Below, in pieces: positions 1-8,872 of a DNA stretch of 64,000 nt. Every line of letters begins with the position of its first letter. Positions within the stretch are counted from its first letter, which is position 1. The stretch is from assembly GCF_000421165.1 (NCBI RefSeq), contig NZ_ATWI01000010.1, forward strand, positions 372,001 through 436,000, given 5' to 3'. Both the position numbers and the translations under genes were made by a program. Below the pieces are notes generated by a model, which was not told the origin of the DNA, made no database searches, and worked only from the letters and a program-made list of their open reading frames with translations. The stretch is from Marinobacter daepoensis DSM 16072. GTDB lineage: Bacteria; Pseudomonadota; Gammaproteobacteria; Pseudomonadales; Oleiphilaceae.

Positions 1-340
1 CGGCTTCGAGCGTGCCGGGGTTTGCCTCCAGAGTAATCTCGGCACCGGGCTGAAAGGCCAGGCGCTCGCGCAGGCTGTTGAACAGTCTCTGGTAGAACTG
101 GCCGCTCATCAGGGACGGGGTTCCGCCACCAATGAATACGGTTTCAATGGGACGAGCCCGCACCAGTGCCAGGTCCGGTTCCAGGTCGTCAAGAAGTGCG
201 GTCAGGTAGCGCTCTTCGGGGATGTCTCCCCGGATGGCGTGGGAGTTGAAATCGCAGTAGGGACACTTGCGCACGCACCAGGGCACATGTATGTAAAGGC
301 TCAGGGGCGGGCAGACCGCCACAGGGTCGGTGGCGGTCAT
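1..340 (-). CDS. hemW: HemW, radical SAM heme chaperone (5' part, runs off the window)
   Basis: Reading the minus strand from the ATG at 340 gives 113 codons without a stop before the window edge. The fragment carries the radical SAM cluster motif CVRKCPYC (Cys22, Cys26, Cys29) that binds the SAM-coordinated 4Fe-4S cluster, followed by the GGGTPS glycine motif, the standard HemW/HemN-like N-terminus. HemW proteins are now regarded as heme chaperones, not coproporphyrinogen oxidases; the family is often mis-annotated as HemN. The start lies 4 nt after the rdgB stop, so it is the last visible gene of a metX-metW-DUF4426-rdgB-hemW run. The C-terminal two thirds are outside the window. Confidence 0.93.
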   Translation of the reverse strand, partial: MTATDPVAVCPPLSLYIHVPWCVRKCPYCDFNSHAIRGDIPEERYLTALLDDLEPDLALVRARPIETVFIGGGTPSLMSGQFYQRLFNSLRERLAFQPGAEITLEANPGTLEA

Positions 341-344
341 CGTA

Positions 345-956
345 TCAGAGCTCCGCCCGGAGTTGCTCCAGAAGCTTGCTCAGAGCACGCCCCCGGTGAC
401 TGATTTGCCCTTTCTGTTCCCGGGTCAGCTCAGCGGCACTGCAGTTGTATTCCGGGCACAGGAAGACCGGGTCGTAGCCGAAACCAGCGTCGCCTCTGGG
501 GGCAGGCAGAATTTGTCCGGGCCAGCACCCATGACAGATGATTGGCGTTGGGTCTTCGGCATGGCGAAGGAAGACGAGTACGCAGTGGAACTGGGCCTGG
601 CGCTTGGCTGAAGGTGTTGCTTCCAGGGCGGCCAGCAGTGCCTCCACGTTCTGGCGGTCCGAGGCTTGATCGCCGGCGAACCGGGCCGAGCGAACACCCG
701 GCCGTCCTTGCAGCGCATCGACGGACAATCCGCTGTCATCGGCGAGGGCTGGCAGCCCCGTCAGCCTCGCGGCATGGCGGGCCTTGATGAGGGCGTTTTC
801 AACAAAGGTGATGGCGGGCTCTTCGGCTTCAGGCACGCCGAGTTCACCCTGAGCGACCGGGGTGAACCCAACGGGGGAGAGCAGTTCCGTCAATTCGGCA
901 ATTTTGCCCTGATTGTTGCTGGCGATGACAAGTTTCTGGCTCATGGGGTCAGTCAT
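345..956 (-). CDS. rdgB: XTP/dITP pyrophosphatase (non-canonical purine NTP hydrolase)
   Basis: A 203-residue Ham1/RdgB family protein that hydrolyses dITP, XTP and related deaminated purine nucleotides to monophosphates, keeping them out of DNA and RNA. The N-terminal substrate loop SNNQGK (residues 13-18) and the ADDSG motif with the metal-binding acidic residues (72-76) are both intact, as is the later FGYDP segment. Length is normal for the family. A second ATG four codons in (MSQKLV) is an equally plausible start. The gene overlaps the end of the DUF4426 gene by 8 bp and precedes hemW by 4 nt, which indicates translational coupling. Confidence 0.95.
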   Translation of the reverse strand: MTDPMSQKLVIASNNQGKIAELTELLSPVGFTPVAQGELGVPEAEEPAITFVENALIKARHAARLTGLPALADDSGLSVDALQGRPGVRSARFAGDQASDRQNVEALLAALEATPSAKRQAQFHCVLVFLRHAEDPTPIICHGCWPGQILPAPRGDAGFGYDPVFLCPEYNCSAAELTREQKGQISHRGRALSKLLEQLRAEL

Positions 957-1398
957 TGAACAGGGTGTGGGAAAAGCGTACTGGCAGATCCTCGGAACTA
1001 CCGCTGGGACGCGCTGTGATGTTGAAGGTCATCAGGTCACCGGACTGGTACTGGTACTGGGCAATGAAATAGACGGCTTCACCTTCCTGAATGCGCCGGA
1101 ATGCCAGAAAGTTGACCTGTTGGATGTCATTGGATACCTGGCCTTCAACCTGACCGCTAACGGGGGTGATCTGGCCGTGTTCCCCATCGGTCATAATTGC
1201 GATGTTGACGATGCCTATGCCCCGGCTTCGCTGCAGCTTATTGGCTTCAGCTACCTCGGGGGAGAGGAATGTGCTGGGGAAAACACTCCAGTGCACTTTA
1301 TGTTCCCCGAAATCCTTCTCTCCGGCCTGACTCTGAAGTGGCAGGAGGATCAGGGTGAGCATCAGGCACAGGGCCTTGCTTGTGTTTAAGAGGTTCAT
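949..1398 (-). CDS. DUF4426 family exported protein
   Basis: 149 residues. I place the start at the ATG at 1398 rather than further upstream because it begins directly before a clear Sec signal peptide (hydrophobic stretch around residues 9-22, then SQAG) and lies 2 nt after the metW stop. The mature part resembles the DUF4426 family, which is regularly found beside metW/metX and rdgB in marine gammaproteobacteria. Its molecular function is unknown to me. It should be periplasmic or outer-membrane associated. Upstream in-frame codons run into metW and give an implausible hydrophilic leader. Confidence 0.8.
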   Translation of the reverse strand: MNLLNTSKALCLMLTLILLPLQSQAGEKDFGEHKVHWSVFPSTFLSPEVAEANKLQRSRGIGIVNIAIMTDGEHGQITPVSGQVEGQVSNDIQQVNFLAFRRIQEGEAVYFIAQYQYQSGDLMTFNITARPSGSSEDLPVRFSHTLFND

Positions 1399-1400
1399 CG

Positions 1401-2000
1401 TCAGGTCTCCCGTGAGATTCGGTAGATGGCTATTTCCCCCAGCAGGTTGGGCCAGAGCCTGGCCAGCCAGCTGTTCTGGTGTTGTCCGTCTACAACCCTC
1501 CGACTCTTGATCCGAATGCCTTTTTGCCGGCACAGGGCCTCGAAGTCCTTGAAGGTGCAGAGCCGGATATTCGGGGTGTTATACCATTTATACGGCAATG
1601 CATCGGATTCGGGCATTCGGCCGCTCAGCGCCAGCCCCCAGCGCAGGCGCCAGTGAGCGAAGTTGGGAAACGTCACAATGCCTTCCCGGCCGACCCGAAG
1701 CATTTCATCAATCACTTTGTCAGGCCGACGAACCGCCTGCAAGGCCTGGGTCATCAGGACAATATCGAACATGCCGTCATCGAAGTTGTCCAGCCCATGA
1801 GAGTCCAGGTTCTGCTCAATGACCCGAACGCCACGCCCCATGCAGGTAGTGATGTGATCGGGGTTGATCTCCAACCCAAACCCGGTGGCGCTGCGTTCTC
1901 GTTGAAGAAAGTCCAGCAAGGTCCCATCGCCGCACCCCAGGTCCAGAACGTGGTGACCGGGACGCACCCACTGCTGAATGATTTCGAGATCTGCCCTCAT
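1401..2000 (-). CDS. metW: MetW, class I SAM methyltransferase-like protein of methionine biosynthesis
   Basis: 199 residues with the class I methyltransferase motif [10 protein letters not shown] at residues 18-26 and the remainder of a Rossmann-type SAM-binding fold. MetW is encoded with MetX in pseudomonads and relatives and is needed for, or stimulates, MetX-dependent homoserine acylation; a methyl-transfer reaction has not been firmly assigned. The ATG overlaps the metX stop by 4 bp (ATGA), so the two are translationally coupled. The protein is the usual length and shows no defects. Confidence 0.93.
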   Translation of the reverse strand: MRADLEIIQQWVRPGHHVLDLGCGDGTLLDFLQRERSATGFGLEINPDHITTCMGRGVRVIEQNLDSHGLDNFDDGMFDIVLMTQALQAVRRPDKVIDEMLRVGREGIVTFPNFAHWRLRWGLALSGRMPESDALPYKWYNTPNIRLCTFKDFEALCRQKGIRIKSRRVVDGQHQNSWLARLWPNLLGEIAIYRISRET

Positions 2001-3145
2001 GCGCCCACCTCCCTGGCAACCCGGTCCATATAGGCGGTAAAAATGTCGGTGTATCTGGGGGTGGGGATCAGGAAAGCATCGTGTCCCCAGGGGGCATCAA
2101 TTTCTGCATAGCTGACCCGTTTTCTCGCTGAAATCATGGCATCGACCATTTCTTCCGAACGGGCGGGTGAGAATCGCCAGTCGGTGCTGAACGACAGCAC
2201 CAGATACTCGCACGTTGCTGGTGCCAGAGCCTTGGACAGGTCCCCGCCGAACTCGTAAGCGGGGTCAAAGTAATCCAGAGCCCTGGTCATCAGCAGGTAG
2301 GTGTTGGCATCAAACGTTTCGGAGAAACGTTCACCTTGATAGCGCAGGTAACTTTCCACCTGGAACTCAGCGCCGAAGCCGAACTTGTAGGCTTCCTCAC
2401 GCAGTTCACGGCCGAATTTCTCGCCCATGGAGGCGTCTGAAAGATAGGTGATGTGGCCAACCATCCGGGCCAGCATCAGGCCACGCTTTGGCACCAGATT
2501 CTCGTCGTAGTAGCGGCCCTCGAAAAACTCCCGGTCCGAGGTGATGGCTTGCCGTGCGACTTCGTTGAAGGCGATGTTCTGGGCGGTCAGGCGCGGTGTT
2601 GAGGCGATAACTACGGAATGCCTTAGCCGGTCAGGGTAGTCCAGGCTCCATTGCAGGGCCTGCATGCCTCCAAGAGAGCCGCCAACCACCGCGGCCCATT
2701 GCTGGATGCCCAGGTGATCGGCCAGTCGGGCCTGGCTTGCGACCCAGTCGGCCACGGTCAAGACCGGGAAATCCGGACCATAGGGCTTGCCTGTTTCCGG
2801 ATTGTTGGAGTTGGGGCCGGTGCTGCCGTGGCAGCCGCCAAGGTTGTTCAGGCTGACCACAAAAAAGCGGTTGGTATCAATGGGTTTGCCGGGGCCGATA
2901 CAGCTGTCCCACCATCCGGGCTTCCGGTCATCGAGAGAATGATAGCCAGCGGCGTGATGGTGGCCACTCAAAGCATGGCAGATCAGTACCGCGTTGCTGG
3001 CGTCGGCGTTTAGCTTACCGTAGGTTTCAACCATCAGGTCGTAGCGTTCAAGAGACTGGCCGCAGGACAGCTCCAGAGGTACGTCAAAATGGATAGTTTT
3101 CGGGGTTACAAGGCCCACGGAGTCCGAGGGCAGGGAGTCAGGCAT
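1997..3145 (-). CDS. metX: Homoserine O-acyltransferase (MetX family, probably succinyl-specific)
   Basis: 382 residues with the ATG at 3145; upstream in-frame codons give an Arg/Pro-rich leader unlike the family. It is an alpha/beta hydrolase fold acyltransferase that activates homoserine for methionine synthesis. The nucleophile elbow GGSLGG (Ser157) and the candidate Asp322 (STDWRF) and His355 (WGHDAF) complete the triad. Family work shows that many gammaproteobacterial MetX enzymes use succinyl-CoA rather than acetyl-CoA; I cannot decide the donor from sequence here. It heads the metX-metW-DUF4426-rdgB-hemW series. Confidence 0.93.
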   Translation of the reverse strand: MPDSLPSDSVGLVTPKTIHFDVPLELSCGQSLERYDLMVETYGKLNADASNAVLICHALSGHHHAAGYHSLDDRKPGWWDSCIGPGKPIDTNRFFVVSLNNLGGCHGSTGPNSNNPETGKPYGPDFPVLTVADWVASQARLADHLGIQQWAAVVGGSLGGMQALQWSLDYPDRLRHSVVIASTPRLTAQNIAFNEVARQAITSDREFFEGRYYDENLVPKRGLMLARMVGHITYLSDASMGEKFGRELREEAYKFGFGAEFQVESYLRYQGERFSETFDANTYLLMTRALDYFDPAYEFGGDLSKALAPATCEYLVLSFSTDWRFSPARSEEMVDAMISARKRVSYAEIDAPWGHDAFLIPTPRYTDIFTAYMDRVAREVGA

Positions 3146-3275
3146 GGGTGTGATGAGTTCCTGGTCCGGTCCATTGGCGTCTGGCCTCAGGCCTTGACGG
3201 GCGCCCGGCGAGCGCGCCAACACATCAGTTTAATGGCGGCGGAAAAATGCTGCAACTGGCGGCTGTGCCGGGGCG

Positions 3276-3311
3276 CCCCGCCAAGCCGAACTTTATGAGT
3301 GCCTGGCGGGG
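3276..3311. repeat. Inverted repeat (8-bp arms) downstream of the dynamin-like gene
   Basis: CCCCGCCA at 3276-3283 pairs with TGGCGGGG at 3304-3311 around a 20-nt loop, 6 bp past the stop of the minus-strand GTPase gene. There is no T tract after it in either direction, so it is a weak candidate for a factor-dependent or processing site between that gene and metX. Confidence 0.35.
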
Positions 3312-3317
3312 TACGGG

Positions 3318-5282
3318 TCAAACGGCTCCGGAGATATTGACCACTTTTTGCTGGATTGTGGTAGGGGCTGGTTTTCGGATCTGACGCATCATGGCGTCTG
3401 CCAGCTCCAGCTGCTTGCGCAGGTCGGCAATGGCGTGATCCAGTCGCTGGCGCTCGGCCCGGCTGTCCTTGTCGGTTCTGACTGTGTCTCGCAGTCGGCG
3501 GATCTGGTGTTCCAGAAGCTGTTTCTGCTCCATGGAAAACTGCATGATCGGGAGCAGGGCCTCGTTGGGCCAGCGCTCGACGTCTTTGCGCACCCGGCCA
3601 TGCAGCGTGCGGGCCTCACTGACCATCACATTGAAGAAGCGCCGCACCAGTGTTGACTGTTCCGAGAGCAGGTTCTTGGGGCTGATCCGAAACCGTTTAG
3701 CTTTCTTGCGAAGGTCCCGGATGGCGATGACGTGTCGGCCGGCCCGCAGAGGGATGGGTTCAAGATGGCGGGCCCGGGTGTCTTCGTTGTATCGGCGATA
3801 GATGGCACCGACCATTTTCTCCGCCAGTCGCCCTTCGCTCAACAGGTTGGTGAGATCGCCTTCCAACAATTCAAAGAAGTGTTCCATGGCGCGGTTCATG
3901 CCCGCGGTGGTCCAGCTTTTTGACATAGCGGTGCGCACCTGAGTGGCGTGACTTTCGAACCGTTCTTCGCTCACGAGTTTGGCCAGCATATCCCCCTGGG
4001 ACTCCATCAGTCGGCGTGACGAGCGCAGGGTGATCAGCTTTTTATAGTAAAAGTCGTAGTCTTTCTGGGCCCGTTCAGCCAGGCGGGAAAGGGCTGCTTT
4101 GTCCAGAGTGCTCCCTGTGCAGGCCTGACGCTCTTCCTCCAGGGCCTCCAGACGATACTGCATGGCCGCCTGACTGTTTTGCAGCATGCCCAGCAAGTCG
4201 TTGATCAGGTTCTGGGTGATCAGCTGTTCCTTGTGCATCAGAATGCGCTGGACGATCAGCTGTTCCAGTTGGTCAATGTTGGAGCGGGCAAACAGGGCGC
4301 TGTCTTTGCGCACCCGGCTCAGGAGCCCCTGTTTTGCAGACAGGGGGATTACGTCCTGCTGCCGTATGCCCAAATGGTCGGCGGTGTAATTGCGGACGCG
4401 CTCGATGGATTCCTGTGTGTGCCGGTCTCCCTGAAGGTCGTCCCAGAGCACGTCAATCTTGTTGAGCACAGCAAACCGGCCGGCACGATGATCGGCATGT
4501 TCGGTGTCGATGTGTTCTTTCCAGATGGTCATGTCACTGGCCGTGACGCCGGTGTCTGCGCTGAGAACAAAGATGACGGCATGGGCCCTTGGCAGCATGC
4601 TGATGGTCAGCTCGGGCTCCGAGCCCAGAGCATTGAGGCCCGGTGTGTCGAGGATGCGCAGACCGCGTTCAAACAGCGGGTGGCGGATGCTGATCTGTGC
4701 GTTACGCCACGCCGGCACAAGAACGTTGCCCGGATGGTTGCGGTCGTGTTCCAGCATGGCCTCATCGAAGCCCAGCTCCCGAGCCTCTTCGGGGGACACG
4801 CTTTTGATACGGGCAACCTCGGCGAGGACGTCGCGCATGACTTCTGGGTTGCGATCGTCAAGTTCGTGGCGAATCCATTGGTTAGGCTGTTTGCGCAACT
4901 GTTGCAGCGAGAGTTCGCCGGTACGGGTCTCGATTGGAAGCAGCAGCAGATAGTTCTGGTTGGCACTGCGATCGAAGAACAGCTCGGTCGGACACATGGT
5001 GGTGCGCCCGGCCTGTGAGGGTAGCATCCGTTGACCATAGTCCGAGAAGAACAGGGCGTTGATCAGTTCGGTCTTGCCCCGGGAATATTCACCGACAAAG
5101 GCGATGGTCAGCTCATCTTCTATGAGCAGTTCCAGGCCATGGCGAATACGGGTGCTGATGTCTTCTGAAAACAGGTTGTTGTCCTGCAGCCAGAGTCGGT
5201 ATCGACCTATCTGCCGGATCAGCTCTTTCTTCCAGTTATGGTATGCCTCAACCTGCTGCGACAGAGTCCCCTGCTGGTTCAT
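3318..5282 (-). CDS. Dynamin-family large GTPase
   Basis: 654 residues. GTPase motifs are all present: P-loop GEYSRGKT (64-71), a switch I threonine in GRTTMCPTE, G3 DTPGL (212-216) and G4 NKID (274-277). The rest is long helical sequence rich in charged residues, compatible with a dynamin-like stalk and assembly region; no transmembrane segment is obvious. Bacterial dynamin-like proteins act in membrane remodelling or membrane stress, but the role of this one is unknown. It stands alone between metX and the yggT operon, with a bidirectional terminator upstream of it at 5454-5497. Unlike many bacterial dynamins it is a single gene and not a tandem pair. Confidence 0.85.
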   Translation of the reverse strand: MNQQGTLSQQVEAYHNWKKELIRQIGRYRLWLQDNNLFSEDISTRIRHGLELLIEDELTIAFVGEYSRGKTELINALFFSDYGQRMLPSQAGRTTMCPTELFFDRSANQNYLLLLPIETRTGELSLQQLRKQPNQWIRHELDDRNPEVMRDVLAEVARIKSVSPEEARELGFDEAMLEHDRNHPGNVLVPAWRNAQISIRHPLFERGLRILDTPGLNALGSEPELTISMLPRAHAVIFVLSADTGVTASDMTIWKEHIDTEHADHRAGRFAVLNKIDVLWDDLQGDRHTQESIERVRNYTADHLGIRQQDVIPLSAKQGLLSRVRKDSALFARSNIDQLEQLIVQRILMHKEQLITQNLINDLLGMLQNSQAAMQYRLEALEEERQACTGSTLDKAALSRLAERAQKDYDFYYKKLITLRSSRRLMESQGDMLAKLVSEERFESHATQVRTAMSKSWTTAGMNRAMEHFFELLEGDLTNLLSEGRLAEKMVGAIYRRYNEDTRARHLEPIPLRAGRHVIAIRDLRKKAKRFRISPKNLLSEQSTLVRRFFNVMVSEARTLHGRVRKDVERWPNEALLPIMQFSMEQKQLLEHQIRRLRDTVRTDKDSRAERQRLDHAIADLRKQLELADAMMRQIRKPAPTTIQQKVVNISGAV

Positions 5283-5453
5283 CGGATAATCCTTCTGCGC
5301 GACTTCCGGGTGTGTCCTGAGCGGGCCAATTTATTAGAGGTGATTAAGTTGGTGATCGCTCGTTCAGATTAAATGGGTTTAATAGTAACCGTTTTTTTCC
5401 GCCCGGGAGGGTGGTCAAGGTAGTACTTTGGGCAGGGGTTGGCTGCCTCTCTA

Positions 5454-5497
5454 CAAAAAAAGCCAGCAATTCAAATGGTTGAATTGCTGGCTTTTTA
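5454..5497. terminator. Bidirectional intrinsic terminator after yggT
   Basis: A perfect 14-bp stem (AGCCAGCAATTCAA at 5461-5474 with its complement at 5479-5492) has a 4-nt loop, is preceded by seven A and followed by five T, so it can work in both directions. On the minus strand it ends the yggS-proC-yggT unit. The stretch from here to the dynamin start at 5282 (about 170 bp) must hold the promoter of that gene; I see no strong match to consensus boxes. Confidence 0.9.
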
Positions 5498-5547
5498 TCG
5501 TAAAGAATCAGCGCGTTATGTAACGGAATGTATATTTGAGACTCAGG

Positions 5548-6132
5548 TTACATTCCGAGGCCTATGGAGCCCAGGCCGGCGGCGACTTTCATATGGTCTA
5601 TGACCACGGTAATCACGTTCAGTATCAGAAAGACGATGATCGGGGACAGGTCCAGTCCTCCCATGGACGGCATGAGGTTTCGGACGGGGCGCATCACCGG
5701 TTCGGTAATCTGGGCAACCAGCTGGATTGCCGGGTGGCCACTCTGAGGGGCAATCCAGCTCACCACAACGACCGCAATCACCGACCAGAAGTAGATCTTT
5801 ACGATCAGACTCAGCACATTCAGGACAGCCCATACCAACAGGGTAATGGGGTTTATGGCGGGGACGCCTCCGTTCAGGGCCACGAGAATGAAAAAGAACG
5901 TAATGGCCTGAATGAGGATGGCCAGAACCAGAGAGGCGCCATCGATTCCACCCCACCCCGGAATAAAGCGTCTCAGGGGGCGCAATGGCGGGTTGGTTGC
6001 CTTGACCACAAATTGTGAAATCGGGTTGTAAAAGTCCGCCCTGGCCAGCTGCAGGAGAAACCGAAGCAGGACAATGGTCATATAAAAGGTAGACGCAATC
6101 AGCAGGATCGTAATGACAATATCTGCCAGCAT
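5548..6132 (-). CDS. YggT family integral membrane protein
   Basis: 194 residues made of two similar halves, each with paired hydrophobic segments followed by a PLRPLRRFIPGWGG or PVMRPVRNLMPSMGG type motif characteristic of YGGT domains. It should span the inner membrane about four times. The family is linked to osmotic stress tolerance and, in some bacteria, septum or thylakoid organisation, without a firm biochemical role. It follows proC by 22 bp on the same strand, the usual yggS-proC-yggT gene order. Confidence 0.9.
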   Translation of the reverse strand: MLADIVITILLIASTFYMTIVLLRFLLQLARADFYNPISQFVVKATNPPLRPLRRFIPGWGGIDGASLVLAILIQAITFFFILVALNGGVPAINPITLLVWAVLNVLSLIVKIYFWSVIAVVVVSWIAPQSGHPAIQLVAQITEPVMRPVRNLMPSMGGLDLSPIIVFLILNVITVVIDHMKVAAGLGSIGLGM

Positions 6133-6154
6133 GAAGCTGAATCTCCGTTATGGG

Positions 6155-6988
6155 TTACTGTTTGTCTGCCAGTTCTTTTGACATCTCGCGTGAGCGTTCG
6201 AAGGCGGCGTTGTAGGCCTTGTTCACCAGGTCGCGCAGGCCGCCGTCTTCAAAGGTATTGATGGCACGCTCTGTGGTGCCTCCTGGTGACATCACATTCC
6301 GCTTGAGCTGGCCAGGGTCATCGTCACTGCGTGCCGCCATTTCCGCAGCGCCAGCCATGGTTTGTATCGCGAGGGCCCGCGCTGTTTCCGGCGCAATGCC
6401 TGCTTCTGTGGCGGCCGCTTCCAGAGCTTCCAGCATCAGGAAAAAATAGGCGGGGCCACTGCCGGAGAGTGCCGTTACACTGTGAAGGAGGTTTTCATCC
6501 TCTACCCAGAGTGCAGAGCCAATGCTCTCAAAGACGGCCTGCACGGCATTTTTCTGATCGTCCTTAACGTGGCTGTTGGCAAACAGGCCCGCAGCCCCCT
6601 TGCCGACCAGAGACGGGGTGTTGGGCATCACCCTGATCAGCGGTAACCCGCCGCCCAGCCAGGTATCCAGTGTGTCGGCGGTCAGCCCGGCGGCAATAGA
6701 AACCATCAGCGGCCTGGTGTTCTGGACCACCGGTGCTATGTCCTGGCAAACGTCGGCCATAACCTGGGGTTTCACTGCCAGAACGACGATGTCCGCCTGC
6801 TGGGCGCAGTAGCGGTTGTCGGTGGTGATGCTGATGCCAAACCGTTTGCGAATGGACTGCAGGTGGCCATCATCCGGCGCGCTGACCCAGATGTCGCCAG
6901 CCTCGAATCCGCTGTCCAGCATGCCACCGATGATAGCGCTGGCCATGTTGCCTGCGCCGATGAACGAAATGGTGGGTGATCTGCTCAA
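6155..6988 (-). CDS. proC: Pyrroline-5-carboxylate reductase
   Basis: 277 residues. The N-terminal NAD(P)-binding motif FIGAGNMASAIIGG (from residue 9) and the C-terminal family signature including MSPGGTTERAI are intact. The enzyme reduces 1-pyrroline-5-carboxylate to proline, the last step of proline synthesis, in the cytoplasm. It sits between yggS (62 bp upstream) and yggT (22 bp downstream), a conserved trio. Confidence 0.95.
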   Translation of the reverse strand: MSRSPTISFIGAGNMASAIIGGMLDSGFEAGDIWVSAPDDGHLQSIRKRFGISITTDNRYCAQQADIVVLAVKPQVMADVCQDIAPVVQNTRPLMVSIAAGLTADTLDTWLGGGLPLIRVMPNTPSLVGKGAAGLFANSHVKDDQKNAVQAVFESIGSALWVEDENLLHSVTALSGSGPAYFFLMLEALEAAATEAGIAPETARALAIQTMAGAAEMAARSDDDPGQLKRNVMSPGGTTERAINTFEDGGLRDLVNKAYNAAFERSREMSKELADKQ

Positions 6989-7050
6989 GGTTCACTCCCG
7001 GTCTTGGTCGTTTGATTCGTTGATCTGGATAATAACAGGATCTGTGCCGC

Positions 7051-7764
7051 TCAGCTCTGGCTGCGTTTGGCTGGCCGGCTCCCGAACAGGGCCGAGCCTA
7101 CTCGTACCCAGGTTGCACCCTCGGCGATGGCAGCCTCCAGGTCGTCTGACATGCCCATTGAGAGGGTGTCCAGAGGGCCTGCGTCGGGATGATCCCGTTG
7201 CAGCTCGCTCAGGGCTGTGGCCAGGGTTCGGAAGCTCTTCCGCAGGTCGGTTTCAGACTGCTCCGGATCGGGGATGGCCATCAGCCCCCGCAGGCTCAGC
7301 TTTGGCAGTTTGCCAATCTCGGCGATCAGGTTATCGAGATCGTCAAGTCGACAGCCGGACTTGCTGGTTTCGTTGTTGATGTTCACCTGCAGGCAGATGT
7401 TCAGGGCTGGCAGGGCCTCTGGCCGCTGTTCGTTGAGACGGCGGGCTATTTTGAGCCGATCAACACTGTGCACCCAGGCGAAGGATTCGGCAATCTGTCG
7501 GGTCTTGTTGGACTGGACCGGGCCAATAAAATGCCATTCAATGTCTGCTTTCCCTGACAGGGCCTGAATCTTGTCCAGGGCCTCCTGCAGATAGCTCTCT
7601 CCGAACGCCTTCTGCCCAGCGGCGTAGGCCGCGATCAGATCGTCCGCTGGCCGGGTTTTGCTGACGGCCAGCAAATGCACGCTGTCGGGCTCACGGCCCG
7701 ATTGCAATGTTGCTTTTTGTATGCGTCGGGTTACGCTCCCGATGTTGTCTGCTATGCTGCTCAT
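7051..7764 (-). CDS. PLP homeostasis protein, YggS/PLPBP family
   Basis: 237 residues starting at the ATG at 7764 (MSSIADN); longer in-frame readings cross the divergent pilT promoter region. Lys36 in AVSKTRP is the expected pyridoxal phosphate Schiff-base lysine, and the C-terminal GMSDDLEAAI segment binds the phosphate. Members of this family have a TIM-barrel like alanine racemase but act in vitamin B6 and amino/keto acid homeostasis, not catalysis. It is divergent from pilT with only 52 bp between the starts, as in pseudomonads. Confidence 0.93.
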   Translation of the reverse strand: MSSIADNIGSVTRRIQKATLQSGREPDSVHLLAVSKTRPADDLIAAYAAGQKAFGESYLQEALDKIQALSGKADIEWHFIGPVQSNKTRQIAESFAWVHSVDRLKIARRLNEQRPEALPALNICLQVNINNETSKSGCRLDDLDNLIAEIGKLPKLSLRGLMAIPDPEQSETDLRKSFRTLATALSELQRDHPDAGPLDTLSMGMSDDLEAAIAEGATWVRVGSALFGSRPAKRSQS

Positions 7765-7816
7765 AATGTGAGTTTGCCGCTTCTGGACTAAAAGAAAAAG
7801 CCCTCCGAGGAATCCT

Positions 7817-8851
7817 ATGGATATTACTGAACTGCTTGCCTTTTCGGCGAAACAGGGTGCGTCGGATTTGCACCTGTCTGCCGGCTTGCCACCTATGATT
7901 CGTGTCGACGGCGACGTGCGCCGGATTAACCTTCCCCCCATGGAGCACAAAGAAGTGCATGGGTTGATCTACGACATCATGAACGACAAGCAGCGCAAGG
8001 ATTATGAGGAGTTCCTCGAAACCGATTTCTCGTTCGAGGTTCCGGGCGTGGCCCGTTTCCGGGTCAACGCGTTCAACCAGAACCGGGGCGCAGGTGCGGT
8101 TTTCCGGACCATCCCCTCGAAAGTGCTTACCATGGAAGATCTGGGCATGGGCCAGGTTTTCAAGGATATCGCCTCTGTGCCTCGCGGCCTGGTGCTGGTG
8201 ACAGGGCCGACCGGTTCCGGTAAATCCACAACCCTCGCGGCAATGATGGATTACATCAACGACACCCGGTATGAGCACGTTCTCACCATCGAAGACCCCA
8301 TTGAATTTGTGCACGACTCGAAAAAGTGTCTGGTCAACCAACGGGAAGTGCATCGGGACACTCTGGGGTTCAATGAAGCCTTGCGTTCGGCCTTGCGGGA
8401 AGACCCGGACATCATTCTGGTGGGCGAGCTGCGGGACCTGGAAACCATCCGGCTGGCGCTGACGGCCGCAGAAACCGGACACCTGGTATTCGGTACGCTG
8501 CATACAACCTCCGCTGCCAAGACCATCGACCGGGTCGTTGATGTGTTTCCCGCGGAAGAAAAGTCTATGGTCCGTTCCATGTTGTCGGAGTCTCTGCAGG
8601 CGGTTATCTCGCAGACCCTGATGAAAAAAATGGGGGGCGGCCGAATTGCCGCGCACGAAATCATGATTGGGACGGCGGCCATCCGGAACCTGATCCGGGA
8701 AGACAAGATTGCCCAGATGTACTCGGCGATCCAGACCGGTGGTTCACTGGGCATGCAGACGCTGGATCAATGTCTGGAGCGTTTGTTGCAGAAAGGCCTG
8801 ATCTCCCGTGAGGCGGCGCGGGCCAAAGCCAAGATGCCTGATAACTTCTGA
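7817..8851 (+). CDS. pilT: PilT, type IV pilus retraction ATPase
   Basis: 344 residues. Walker A GPTGSGKST (130-138), the Asp box and Walker B region ILVGELRDLETI, the His box GTLHTTSA, and the PilT-specific C-terminal AIRNLIRE motif are all present. PilT hexamers power pilus depolymerisation, giving twitching motility and DNA uptake. A good GAGG ribosome binding site (CCGAGGAATCCT) precedes the ATG. pilU follows after 21 bp, and the two form a transcription unit divergent from yggS. Confidence 0.97.
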   Translation: MDITELLAFSAKQGASDLHLSAGLPPMIRVDGDVRRINLPPMEHKEVHGLIYDIMNDKQRKDYEEFLETDFSFEVPGVARFRVNAFNQNRGAGAVFRTIPSKVLTMEDLGMGQVFKDIASVPRGLVLVTGPTGSGKSTTLAAMMDYINDTRYEHVLTIEDPIEFVHDSKKCLVNQREVHRDTLGFNEALRSALREDPDIILVGELRDLETIRLALTAAETGHLVFGTLHTTSAAKTIDRVVDVFPAEEKSMVRSMLSESLQAVISQTLMKKMGGGRIAAHEIMIGTAAIRNLIREDKIAQMYSAIQTGGSLGMQTLDQCLERLLQKGLISREAARAKAKMPDNF

Positions 8852-8872
8852 GACTGAAAACTGGGTAGACAC

